NCBI RefSeq assembly: GCF_016802725.1
Contig: NC_052679.1
Coordinates: 4,650,001 to 4,714,000, forward strand
Length of the DNA: 64,000 nucleotides
Source of the DNA: Solenopsis invicta
Taxonomy: Eukaryota > Arthropoda > Insecta > Hymenoptera > Formicidae
Direction of reading: 5' to 3'
The notes under the pieces are model-generated. The model saw nothing but the letters and a program-made list of their open reading frames with translations, was not told the origin of the DNA and searched no databases. Of the stretch, positions 12,401-24,126 are shown one piece after another. The first letter of the stretch is position 1. Each line of letters begins with the position of its first letter. Both the position numbers and the translations under genes were made by a program.

Positions 12401-15400
12401 AAATCCCCGCCGGTTTTGAGGGGGAAAGCCCCCCCCTCCCCCTCCCCTCCGACTCGGTGGTGGTTTTTGCGCACTCTCGCGTCCGGCTTTACGGGGCGTT
12501 AAATGCATCGGGTAAGTCCTTAATTGAATTCTCGCCCCCGCGGTCACTCCCCGCTCGTCGCTCTCTTTGCGTTTCCAGCGATAAGTGCCGGAAACGCAGT
12601 GAGCATTCTGTCCATCCGCGGTTCCTAAAATTAGGACGACAATGAAAACAGTTCTGTAAATGAATTTCGTGAATTATATTCTTTATAATAATAGAATCTT
12701 TTTTTTTTCACGAAACCCTCTACTCTCCGCGAAAGCGCATTTTTGTGCGATTTTGATAATGTGTTAAACGGAGATTTTCGTCGCTGGGAAGTCGAAAATG
12801 CATTCTTCCTGGAGAAATAGTTTTTCTCAAGTAACTGGGAATTTTCTCCGACGATCGCGATATATATTCGTTCTTTCTTCCGTGGGATATCTACTTTCCG
12901 AAGGATGTTACACTGCGACGCTGTGATGAAGCGTTTTTGCGTTTATGTAACGCACATAAAAGTGCATCGGGCGGGTGTTTCGCGGACGATTTTACTGCGT
13001 ACGTGTGCGGGAGAGCGCGCGAAAGTCATTTACGACTCTTACGAGCGAAGAAAAAGCACGCATGAAGATGTGCTTGCGAAACGGAAGGAAATGGCAACAG
13101 AGGAACGCAGCGAAATAACAACCGCAGAAATTGTCTTCGACGAAGGGAAGAAGGAGGAATAGGAAGTGTTACGTCCGCAGTGTGAAGGCAAAGACAGGGA
13201 GAGGGAGCACGACCCTCTTTGTGAAGCTAAATTTTTTTTCTGCGTATATCCTCTCCCCGCCGTCACCGCGAAAATGCCATTAGGCGGAGATAAACAGTCG
13301 TTCCGCGTGAAAGTCGAGTTACTTTAATTCCCGTCGAATTATCTTGACTCTCGTTCGCCGGACTCTCTTATCACGCGGCTGTTCTCGAGATCATAGAACT
13401 AGACGCAACGGCGGCGGCGGCGGCGGCGACGGCAGTTGCGTTTAATCCGACATGAAATTTCCGCGTAAGTTGTGCGTTCCGGAAGCGCTCCGAGTGATTT
13501 TTAATCTCCTCGTTATCTTTCCTTCTCTCGCATCTCAAAAAGGGCAAAAAGCACGGGCCGCTCCGTGAAATCCATTCTTGAATCTTAATCGAGATATAAT
13601 TGTACCGCTTCAGGGCCGTATTTCCCAGCTGAGAACCTCCCTTATTCTTCTTTCCGTTTTGCTCTTCACTTTTGATTCGCCTTGTTTCCTTCTTTCGGAT
13701 CCTCGAAAGCGAATGCGAGAGCAAATTTAGATTTCCTGCGAGCTCGCAGGAGATCGAACCCATCTTATCTCGCTACGCAAAATGGGTTAATCCGACTATT
13801 ACTGGATTGATCCGAGAAAGTCAATCGAGTTCATTCTCGATTTCTATCTAGTCGCGATCTGTTGAACAAAAGTAAATCTCCAAATCCGTACACTTTAATT
13901 ATTTATACGATGCTAAATTCATTTCAAATAAAATGTCCTTTCTCTTGTGAATACTTTAACTCGTCACCAAAGTACCTCTAAAATATTTCCAAGTTCGTTA
14001 TCTACCGACAGCTTGTCTTATTAAAAGCATATTTTTGTCTTATAGCAATTTCAATTGTCTGATTGCATTTACTTATTGAACTGTTTTTAAAGCGACGCAG
14101 TTTTTGTCTATAAGCTAAATGAATGTTAATTAGCCGATCGAGCTTTAAGTAACACTCTGCTTATCCCGATTTTTATTTTCATACTGTGAATGTGTTTCGG
14201 TCTTCCGGTAATGGCTCATTTATTGCCAAAGTGGCTTGACTGAGATGGCACAAAGCGAGTATTCCGTTTCACGTTCAAGCAGAATTAAGCTCTGGATTAC
14301 TACATCCGCCATCTTTTTCGATTTCCCATTCCTGTATGAACACAAATCCGCTTTTATAAGACTTACTTTAACGTACGCCTTTCAGACTTTATATGGATCA
14401 TTAATGGGCGCGGAAATGTTTTACGAGAAATTTGGCTTCAACGACTTTCAATTTATTTATACCTTATTTTACACCTCGCAGTCGCTTATTAATCCGGAAA
14501 CCGAAGGTGGGAATCGAACGCCGTCATTTATCACGGACAATTCGCTGACACTTTCGGGATGCGAATTAATTTGCATGCACCGCGCGCCGCGACTACTCGT
14601 TCGCTTTTCTCATCTCGATTCTCCGGGCTGCTGCGCGCCACAGTTCCGTTTCCGCGTTGGAGCCGCGTATTCGCGATACTCTCTCGCGGCGCGCTTATAG
14701 GATTGGTAATTTAGCAATGTAATCTTCTCGCGCGTTGCGCGAGAACTCCCGGCCGTCGCGTCGCGAGGCGCGAGCGTTCACCCGCGGGGAAGCAACGAAG
14801 AAATCCGCGCGGCGCATACTTCCGCTCGCGGTAACGCACACGCGGACGATGGTTTCAACGTATGGTGCGACGGTGCCGCCGTTCTGAATTTCGTTTTAAC
14901 CTCGGCGACGACGAAAGTTTGGATTAAGTCGGCGGTATAATGCGACGAGCGCGGGCAATTGGACAAGTTTGGATTTGAATTATAGCCACTGTGAGATTGC
15001 GAACCGTCCCGCGTTCCCACTTCTCTTCTCTTTCTCCCTGTTGACCGCCTCCGACCAAAGATGGCAACAGACGGATATTGTAGGATATTAAAAAAAAAAA
15101 AAAAATACCGTTGCTCGTGGATGCCCGAAATGAATAAAAAATGATCGAACCGGAGAATCTGGAATACTATAGCGTGTGATTTAGCTACTGTGTAATTAAC
15201 GAATGCACGATTGCATGGATCTGCAATTTGGAGAACACTATTTCATGTTAATTCTTAAATTACCGGCTAATCTATCTCGAGTGCCTTTAAATTTAGTAGC
15301 GGACTGCAGAGTGCATTCAAGAATAATAATTACAAGTTTCTGAGAGTATTGCCGTTTAAAATTGTAAATGTCGGAAAAGTATAAAGCCGTGAAAAGCCTT

Positions 15401-15763
15401 TTTCTGATTCCGATACAAGATTTCCCGTCAAAAGGGGGGAAAGAAAGGAGGAGGAAGAGGTAAGACTGAATCGCTAAAGAGATGACGGGCAAAGAAGCGA
15501 ACGGTCAAGCCTTTTTGCGCCGAGCGAAGTCTCTTTATTACGCGGGGGAATCCGCTTTGTTTTCGCCGACGCCTCGAGAGTCGCGAAAAAGAGAATCGCG
15601 GACGTCGAAAATAAAAAAGAAAGAAGAAAGGAGGAGGTAGGGGAGAAGAGCGAGAAGAAATGCGGGAGGAATGCCACTCGCGTTCTCGTAGTCTCGACGG
15701 AACTTCGCGCGTCTTGATGGGAATTGGAGAACTGAAAAATGAGCAGATAAACGAGACGGCACC

Positions 15764-15786
15764 AAAAAAAAAAAAAAAAAAAAAAA
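15764..15786. repeat. A(23) homopolymer
   Basis: A pure run of 23 A follows CACC. No target-site duplication or retroelement body is evident next to it, so it is listed as a simple repeat. Confidence 0.9.
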
Positions 15787-17003
15787 TATAACAAAAGAGG
15801 CAACTGACATTATCACGTTGGTGTATTCGATAGGGTACCCGAAAGGATTTGTTTCCCCGCTACTTTAGAAAATGCTGACATTAAAGAGACGCATCGTTAC
15901 ATCCCGATCGAAACGAAATGTCGACGTAGAAAATTATTAGTCAAAATTTTATTCGAAACCGAGTATCGCTTCGGAATACGCCTCAACGACAAAATCACGT
16001 GGATTCTCGCTCGCGCATTTTTCAGTCGCGCCGATATAATATCCCAATATACGTGCCGCGGCGCAGGCAGAGTAAAGCCGAGATGATCGCGTCCGATAAA
16101 CCAATGCAATTCCAATTTCAATAATAACTGCGTTGCATTAAACGAACATTTCCGTTGTTATCGCGCTCGCCCCGCTATCACGACAATAACGTAATAACGA
16201 GATGCGTGCAAACAAATGTATCCTTTGATCTGTTCTCGAGGCGGAGAAGCGCGATAGGATTCCGTACGCTCTTTTGCGCCCCGTTTTGTCGTTTCGCCAT
16301 GCCGTTTTGCCATACACGGCAAAAGGGAATCGGGCTAACATGCCGCGCGACCCGCGCGCTTTTGTTCTCGTTTAGCATACTATACCAGGCCACGATTTAT
16401 TTTCCCTGCCCGTCGCCGCGGCACTTTTCCGCATCGCGAATACGCCGCCGCGCGCGCCGTTGCGGCGTATCATGGCCGTCGACGAGGGGGTTCTCCGGCG
16501 TCTGCGTATCCTCCCTCCTTCCTTGAGCTGATTTGCGTCTTTTGATACGAGGCGAATAGCACGAGCCACCACCGCGCCGCGCCGCGTCGAGCGGCGTTCC
16601 ATCGTTGATCTCGTTCGCCGGGAATTCTAGCATAGAGAGCGAGAGAATCGCGCTTTTCTGAGACTTTAACAGGATGTAAGTAACGACGTACAATTTTGCA
16701 ATCATGCTCAAAGTATTCAGTCCGATCGTTTTCCCGTCGGTAGACACGAGCGAGAATTTTATACCGGTAAAAGCGTAAGAACGTATGCTCGGATGTATGG
16801 GTAGAAAGCAACTTAAAAGCGAAAAATTTAGACTCGTTTTTCGCTCGACTGCTCGATAAAGAGATCCTTCGGTGTCTCTTGCATCACATTTACTTTCATA
16901 AAAAATGTAACTTGTTTTATTTTCGAGATAATTAGCTTCCGCCCAGAGACTAGAATTGCAAATCGACCGGTTATTCATAACAGATGAGAAATCTGATAGT
17001 CTA

Positions 17004-17233
17004 CATAGAAAGAACAATTTTACTGTAGCATTAAAAAATTTAATTAAGTCTAGACCAGAAAATAATATTATGTCGGGCCATCAAAATAATTACGTAAGTC
17101 GCTCAAGCGTGATAATGTTGCTGCAAAGAATTTTGACATTCTAACAACCAGGTTAAACATCTAATACAATTTTTTAAACGGTTCGACATAATTATTTTCA
17201 GATCTGTATTGACAAAATGATTCTTTCCTTGTA
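17004..17233 (+). mobile_element. hairpin MITE family A, copy 1
   Basis: The left end (AGAAAGAACAATTTTACT) is the inverse of the right end (ATTCTTTCCTTG). Inside, TCAAAATAATTACGTAAG and its inverse at about 17190 form the long stem. The central marker TTTTGACATTCTAACAACCAG defines the + orientation. The element is 230 bp with no coding capacity. It matches six other copies in this window. Confidence 0.8.
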
Positions 17234-17394
17234 CTCGAATTGCTTATCATTCGGTAATTACCATTACAACTCGACAGTTTCGTGTTTTTAACTAATCTCC
17301 TAGAGATTACGAAACCAGAATACTAGCTATCAAAAATGTTGTACAGTCGGGGTGTGAGGCACGCTGCGTAGGAGGGAAGGATTTAAATTGGAGA

Positions 17395-17674
17395 GTCAAA
17401 ACCCACGGCGCGGCACGTCGCGTCGTGGTGCGTCGTGACGCGCTTTTCGTGTCATCGTACCTCGAATAAGCGTAGCTAGGTCTGTCATCTGATTATAATT
17501 AGACACTGGAGAGAGCGACGGGCGCGAGGAGTCGTGCAACAGAACGCCAGACGCTGGGAAGCGGAGCACCCCGTGTCGACGGGCTGTTTACACAGCGGGC
17601 TTGCACGGAACAAGCGCGTGAAAACTTTCACGACCTTGCTGCGAGCTCCTCCCGTCCGTGTCAACCTCGTCATC

Positions 17675-17715
<41 letters not shown>

Positions 17716-17780
17716 AAGTTCAGCCGCGTAAAGCCGTGACCCGGCTTCTCTCTCGCGACCCGCCACAATGGCGGCAAACG
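17395..17780. promoter_or_regulatory. CpG-rich island, candidate alternative promoter
   Basis: A sharply bounded CpG-dense stretch sits between two MITE copies and AT-rich sequence, and it contains a GTC microsatellite. In insects such islands within large introns often mark alternative first exons. No initiator, start codon and donor combination is convincing here. Confidence 0.2.
17678..17714. repeat. (GTC)12 microsatellite
   Basis: Twelve perfect GTC units. All six frames give low-complexity peptides, such as poly-Val or poly-Ser, so nearby ORFs are artefacts of the repeat. Confidence 0.95.
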
Positions 17781-18026
17781 AGCTCGGATGGAGTCAACCA
17801 CCATCCTTTCTTTCTTTGCGACGTTCCTCCGACCGACATAAGCATAAGCAACATTATCGATTTAATGGACTTGGAAAACAGACTGAATATATTCTGTGCT
17901 TTTCTGGGCTTTTCACATTTATCTCGTTTTTATCTCGTTTTACGTCATATAAATACTGTTTTAATAATTGCTTGATAATGCAATAATTATATGTAATAAC
18001 AAGATGGGTATTCTCATTTTAAGTTA

Positions 18027-18272
18027 CACAAACAAACGATTTTCGTGAAGTGTCTAAAAATTTACCTAGATGCAGATCTAAAGATAATTTTGTTGACCAT
18101 CTAAAATGAATGTGTAGGACGCTCAAATGTAATGAATAATGCTGTAAAAAGTTTTGACGTACCACCGACCAGTTTAAACATTCTACATAATTATTTTGAT
18201 GACCTAATAAAATTATTTTCAGAACTGTGTCTTAACTAAATTTTTAGGTACTTTAGCCGTCCTTTCCTGTAT
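18027..18272 (+). mobile_element. hairpin MITE family A, copy 2
   Basis: About 246 bp. The arms pair through AGATCTAAAGATAATTTTGTTG on the left and TAATAAAATTATTTTCAGA on the right, and the second arm also holds ACATAATTATTTTGATG. The central marker AAAGTTTTGACGTACCACC gives the + orientation. The left terminus is degenerate, and the right end (CCGTCCTTTCCTG) retains the family end. No ORF. Confidence 0.75.
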
Positions 18273-21200
18273 ACATTAATTATAATTACATGCACAGAAC
18301 ACAAATTATAACATGTCCGAACTTCTTTTGTAGTAACAACCACGCAGATTTTATTTGAAACAATTATATCTCGATTACAGTATTGTATTTTAAATTTTGA
18401 GGACTGCGACCTCTCGAGGAACGAAACAAAGGCGATCAACGTTCATCCGATTGCTTTACATCTCGCGAATAAAATTCGTTCGGATGCGTATGCTAGTTTA
18501 CGATTTGTGCCGCTTCCAGAGGGAAATCAAATTCGAGCTAATTACAAACTAACAAAGCAGCGCGGAGTTCCCAATTCGATTTTCGCGATGCATCTCTCCA
18601 ATAGCGATTAAAGTGGCACCCAAGTTTCACGACGACCTCGTTTGCGATGACGGAAGTTAAAGGCCTTCCCGCAAAATATTATTGCGTCGGCCGTCGCGCG
18701 CAAGAGCTATCGAAATTAATTCTATAGCGAATTAAATTACACTCGGTCAGTTAAACATCTCGGCTATGTTTCATTACGACCATAACGCAAGTTAATTGCG
18801 CTCGATTATTCATATGTATGAATGAACCGCGTTTACTCTCCACTGTACTACCATTACGAGCATTAAGAACGTATTTGATTATTAAAGTAACTCATACCAG
18901 AATTAATATCGTATAATTCTATCTCGCGAATAATTTTAAACGTGGAATTATAAGATTAGCGTATTACGATGAGTATATTATTTCCTTGCGCAATTTCCTT
19001 TCTCGTTAAGACATTTTATTGCACAGTGTCTTCCCTCTCAATTTCTTATCCTATTTTTGCGACGCCGGAACGACTATCCTTCCGTGTTTACATGTAAAGG
19101 AATTATCAAACGTCGCAATGTTGATACTGTGGTATTGATTAGTGTGGTGTTCCCGTGCTGGCCCGGTGCTTTCACGATGCTCTTTATGGAGCGGGAACGT
19201 TACTCTCACGACCGTAGTTACGAATGTTTACGGGAGCTTTACGATTTCTCTCCCACGCGAAGGGGTTGACGCGGCCGGGGACGGTCGGTCGCGTCCGATG
19301 TTTACGCGCATCTCTGGAATAATCAAGGGCGAAGCTCGAAGGCGATAACGAGGGTGTCGGAAAACCGCAAACGTCATCCCTGTCGTCCTTGTTCTCCACT
19401 CTTCGGGAGAGCCTTTCCCCTTTTAGTTCAGATGTATAATACATTAATCGTCACACGGGAAAACGGATTCTGTGGAAAAGTACGCGACTTCCGAAATCCG
19501 AAAGGAACGTAGCCATTAAAAGTTAATATTCGTATCTTTCTGACGTTAATTTTACTCTGGATGAACTTTTACTCGCGCAAATAAGAATTACTTTTACGCT
19601 TTTAAAATGAAAAAAATGTTTTTTTTTTTATTTCATAAAATTGCAAGGTGTTAAAATAATTGAAAAAAAATCTTACTAATTATTAATTTAAACTCTATCA
19701 AAAATTTAATAACACAAAAACTGTACCAAGCTTCAATTAGCATCTGAATGAAAATTCAGCCACAGTAGCACTCTAAAATTAAACCGATTATTCGGTTGAT
19801 TAGTTTCGTGTTTTCATGCTAGTCACAGATCTTTCATTCAGCACGTTCCTGAAGTCGTTTATTGGCGATGAGGAGAGAATAATCCTTTCAAAAGCTTTTA
19901 GAGTTCGGTATTACATGTTGTAGCCTCTGGATTAGATTAATACAAAAATCCGACAAATTGGAAACATGATTAAGAGAACAGTGATAAAATGCGTTTATAA
20001 ATTCTCGTTTTTTTTCAAGATTTTTAACGAACAAAGAGAAATCGCGACTGTGCTAATACTTTCAGTAATTATCTTGTTTACCGAGTAGAGAAGATAAATA
20101 CCAAGTTTGGCCGAAAGCGACGGCTAGAATTTGGAACGATCGCCGGGAAAGAGAGAATCTAACGTTTGACAATGTCCGGACAGTTTCTGCCGACAATAAG
20201 AACAAATCGCTTCGAACTTCAGGATGAAGATCGAACGATCGTCGTCGATCCTCCGTAAATTATATAAAACCCCCTCCGCGCGAGGGGGCAGCTTCCAAGA
20301 GACATTATCGGAAAGCCATTAATTAGCATTCAAGGTTCGTTGCATGCAAGGTCGTTTTGCCAAGGGATACGGATGAGGACGAAGGTCGTCGAAGAAGAAC
20401 CATCCCCTTCGTCGCGGGGGATACTTTCAACTCTTCCGCCCCCGCGGAGCACTTAATTAACCACGCCTTAATTAATGGTGCATCACCTTCCTAATCCTTC
20501 CCGTATCCTCACGCATATTTTTAAAAGTGCGATCGGGCAAACAATTTTTATAATTAACGTTCAAGGTGCGAGTAAAATAGATCGACACAAAAAAGTAGTA
20601 TTTAATACGTACAGTTGAGTTTCAGTATCGTCGGTAAAATTAATAAAACTAAGCGAGGATTCAAAGTATTTCTATTACGAACCGTCTTTATCGCGAGCAA
20701 TTAGTTCCTAAAACAAAGCGGGTTTATTACGATGCGAGGGAGGATCGTCCATGTATAAATACGAAGAATATTCTCGCGCAGCATCCGATTATATCGCGTA
20801 TACTCTGACACGCGAATCTTTGATCATGTTCACGCTCCAAGTTTCACGCTGCACGTTCGGCTTTACTCGCAAGACATCATTAACGCACCGCCGTGACGTT
20901 ACACGACGTTTAACGACATCATTAACTCCTAATGAACACTTCCACAAACTTTAACGACGAACTGCACTCTATCATTGTTAGTCCTATGAGAATTGCGACC
21001 TGTTTGTTGCATTTCCAAACTGCCGCGCGTTAACGGATTATAAAAGTGATTGTAAAATAAATAAAACAGTATACGTTGTAGAGATTATCCAATTCACGTT
21101 TGCCGAAAAATAAAATAATTAAAATGATAAACTACCATCTTGCGTGCTGTGTTCACACAAAAGAGAAAACCCCCGCCTTGAATTTCTGGGATTAGTTCCA

Positions 21201-21384
21201 ATGTTGAATTGATTGAGTTTATTATTACAACGTAACGAACGAAGTCTCAGGGGAGCCACGTCATCTGACGAGACTTCAAAGGGAATTTAAAGGGTTAAAT
21301 TTCGCTTATATTCTCTCTCTCCGGAGGAAGGCACGTGACGTGTCTACGGGTGCCTTCGCAAGGAGAGAAGTAACCATATCCTCG

Positions 21385-21454
21385 CGCGTCATGTCGGGGG
21401 ACATTGACGGGATTCGATATTCGGTGGCGGGTTCGTATCCCGCGGCATGACGCG
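21385..21454 (+). other. tRNA-like 3' half (acceptor stem plus T arm), non-canonical
   Basis: CGCGTCATGTC (21385-21395) pairs over 11 bp, one of them a G-T pair, with GGCATGACGCG (21444-21454). Immediately inside is a perfect T-arm-like hairpin: stem GCGGG/CCCGC (21427-21431 with 21439-21443) and seven-base loop TTCGTAT, abutting the 3' stem with no spacer as in a tRNA. Only 31 nt lie where a tRNA has about 41, and no D arm or anticodon arm is convincing. It could be a decayed tRNA, a tRNA-derived SINE fragment, or coincidence. Confidence 0.3.
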
Positions 21455-22118
21455 GGAGATACATCTCTTGATTGGCTGCTGTCAAGGGCTGCCTCCACGG
21501 AGGCGTGAAACAATATCACGGGAATGGCGAGGACAAAGAGGAACCGGCGGACGCATTCGTCTTAATTTTCCAGCCCGTAGCACGTATGGATTCTCGGCTT
21601 CCTCTTTTTTTTCCCCTCATCTTCGCCGACCCTATTGATGTAATATCTAATTTTCGGAGGGGTTTGCGGTGAGCGAAGCGAGCCGAAAACGAGAATTGCC
21701 AATTCGAGACGGTTTACGAACTTCAGGATCGGTTCTCCGCAAATCTACTTACATACGGAGTAAAGATCCGAAAAAAAAAAAACGGAAATAAATTCAAACG
21801 AAAATACCTTTTCCCTCTTCTCTTTTTAGCTTCTTATAAAAAACGTGGTGATCCTTCAGTGTTTTTTTGTGGTATACGGTTTTTTACAGTTTATAGATAT
21901 ATGTGACCTGCAGTTTTAAAGCCAGTTCCGAACAGCCTATTTAAAGGAGTTCTTATGGCAAGATACTATTGGTGGTTTGCCTTCCGAAAAAAATATACCC
22001 CAAAATTGTAAATATCATTTGTCACATTTTGTTCATTTTTGGACAATACACATTCAAAATCAAACGCAGCTTCATATCTGATTTTTTTCGCGAACAATAA
22101 TTATATCATTGTAAGTAG

Positions 22119-22371
22119 TACAGAAAGAACGATTTTATTAAAGCGTCTAAAAGTGTAACTGGACACTGATCTGAAAATAATTTCGTTAGATCGTCAAAAT
22201 ACTTAATTATATAGGTCTCTCGTACTGGTTGCTAGAATGTTAAAACTTTTTACAGCATTGCTCATCATGTTTAAACGTCCATCATAATTATTCTGACAAT
22301 CCAATAAATTTTCAAATTTGTATCCAACTACATGTATTGATACCTTACTCATCAGATTCGTTCTTTTTGTA
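22119..22371 (-). mobile_element. hairpin MITE family A, copy 3
   Basis: The left end CAGAAAGAACGATTTTATTA and the right end TTCGTTCTTTTTGTA are inverted repeats. The centre reads CTGGTTGCTAGAATGTTAAA, the inverse of the marker in copies 1 and 2, so this copy is reversed. About 253 bp, no coding capacity. Confidence 0.8.
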
Positions 22372-23027
22372 CGCAACACATTGAACATCCCGGTAATTAA
22401 AAATTCCAAACTACATTGAAATAAAGTGTGTAGAAATAAAACTAGTCCGCTCGAAAACGAGAGTTTCACGAAAGCTAAGTAAGACACGTGTAGTACACAA
22501 ACGTACACTTCTACTTTTTTTTTACGGCACATACGGTCCGACAATTGGGAAGCAGAACGTTACGACAGTTTTTCGTGCAGATATATATCTCTCGAGAGAA
22601 GATAAACTCTCGACGCAAACTCTCGGATAACGACTGCAGTCGCGCGAGCGAGGAGTCGGGGAAACGACGGCGAAGAGAAATAGAGAGGGAGATAGAGGAT
22701 CCGCAGAGTACTCTGCCTAGCATATCCACGTGATAGTCACTCATAGTCTCCAACTGAGCGTGCCCGATCCTGCTGCTTGAACTTCCACACCGTTCGCCTA
22801 CACAAACCGCCGATATAACTATGAGAACGGCGGCTCGAGAGCGCTAAATTATTCAGGAACGACGCGATTCCCGCGCTTGTCGACGACCTTCTGCGCTCAC
22901 GAGATTACTCGGAGCTTTCACGGTCGACACGGACAGCCTCTTAACAGCTTTCGACGAATCCTCGCCATGTGAACGAGCAGATGATGATGATAATGACGAC
23001 CTATTGATAATTTATTAACAACGACAA

Positions 23028-23030
23028 ATA

Positions 23031-23064
<34 letters not shown>

Positions 23065-23066
23065 TT
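23028..23066. repeat. (AT)n followed by T(20)
   Basis: Nineteen bases of alternating AT run straight into twenty T. This is a simple sequence with no associated element seen. Confidence 0.9.
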
Positions 23067-23915
23067 AATTGTAATTATAAAGCTAAGTGCCAAACTTCGG
23101 TGATCAATAGGAAAAAAGACAAATTTATTTTTTAAAAATATTTGTTATTAATTATAAATGCAACCCTCAGTGAATTTGATATAATAAATAAAAAAGCTTT
23201 GTAATTTATTACAACTATTGCAAGAAAAATATGTAATTAACGTAGAAAAAGATTTACAAGGTATAGGTATATAGTGTGAGTTGCAGCAATTAAGAGCTTC
23301 AAGAAGACTTTGGAGCGTGTTATCTTGGAGAAGAGAGCACGGCGAAAATAAATCGCGGCCGAGTCAGGATTCTTTCGCGGCACGAATCTCCTTCGAGTCC
23401 TTAATCGGATACGCGAATTAACACCACCGAGATTGATTTCCCTTCCTCTCTTAATCTACCGGGATCACCGATCATATTCGAGCAAGTCAACGTCGACGTA
23501 GCAGCTTATTTATTACCGATAATCCCGGAATTGAATTTGGCAGAACGAAAGACACTTTTCTTTGGTCCCGTCGTGCGAGGTAGCGCCCTTTTTTTACGAC
23601 ATTGGGATTAACGGCAGAGAAAGGAGGAAGATTGAAAGAACGAGAAGCAGTCCTGGTTCGATGATCGAAAAGAAATCTTTTCTTTCCCTTCAGACCTGTC
23701 GGAGGGACAAAAAAACTCGCTCGATAGCTTCCGTTGTTTATTCGACACTTTTACCACTCTTCCGTCATTTTTTTTCTTCGTTACATATGTAATATCTAGA
23801 TTGTTGTATTCTTCCTCACGTCGTTGGACTTTTTTTTATTTATATACCAGTAGTCATAAACGAACCTTTCTTTCCCTTTGAAATTAATAGCGTTCCAGGT
23901 AGACACATTGCATCG

Positions 23916-24126
23916 CATGAAAAGAATCATTTTACTATAATATCTAAAAATTTTGCTGGAAACATCAGAAAATAACTTTATGTTGGATTATCAAAATAAT
24001 TATGTAAGATGTGATTCAAGCATGATAATAGTGCTGTGAAAAGTTTTGATATTTCAACAATTAGCTAATATAAATTTTTTAATAGTTTTCAGAACTGTAT
24101 TTCAGCAAAATCGTCCTTTCCGTGTA
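23916..24126 (+). mobile_element. hairpin MITE family A, copy 4
   Basis: The left end GAAAAGAATCATTTTACT and the right end CGTCCTTTCCGTG are inverted. Internal TCAAAATAATTATGTAAG and the marker AAGTTTTGATATTTCAACAA give the + orientation. At 211 bp it is shorter than its relatives; part of the right arm (the ACATAATTATTTTGATG block) is missing. Confidence 0.75.

Noticed and set aside
14500..14590. tRNA B-box-like sequence on the - strand (GTTCGATTCCC)
   Set aside because: The flanking bases do not form a T stem, and no acceptor stem pairs with it.
14236..14700. 154-codon ORF on the + strand
   Set aside because: No recognisable domain. The hydrophobic and basic parts change abruptly where AT-rich sequence gives way to CpG-rich sequence, so it is most likely composition-driven.
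16397..17017. 206-codon ORF on the - strand, the longest in the window
   Set aside because: The peptide is a patchwork with no domain, runs into MITE copy 1, and spans CpG-rich sequence where stops are rare by chance. No splice or promoter context.
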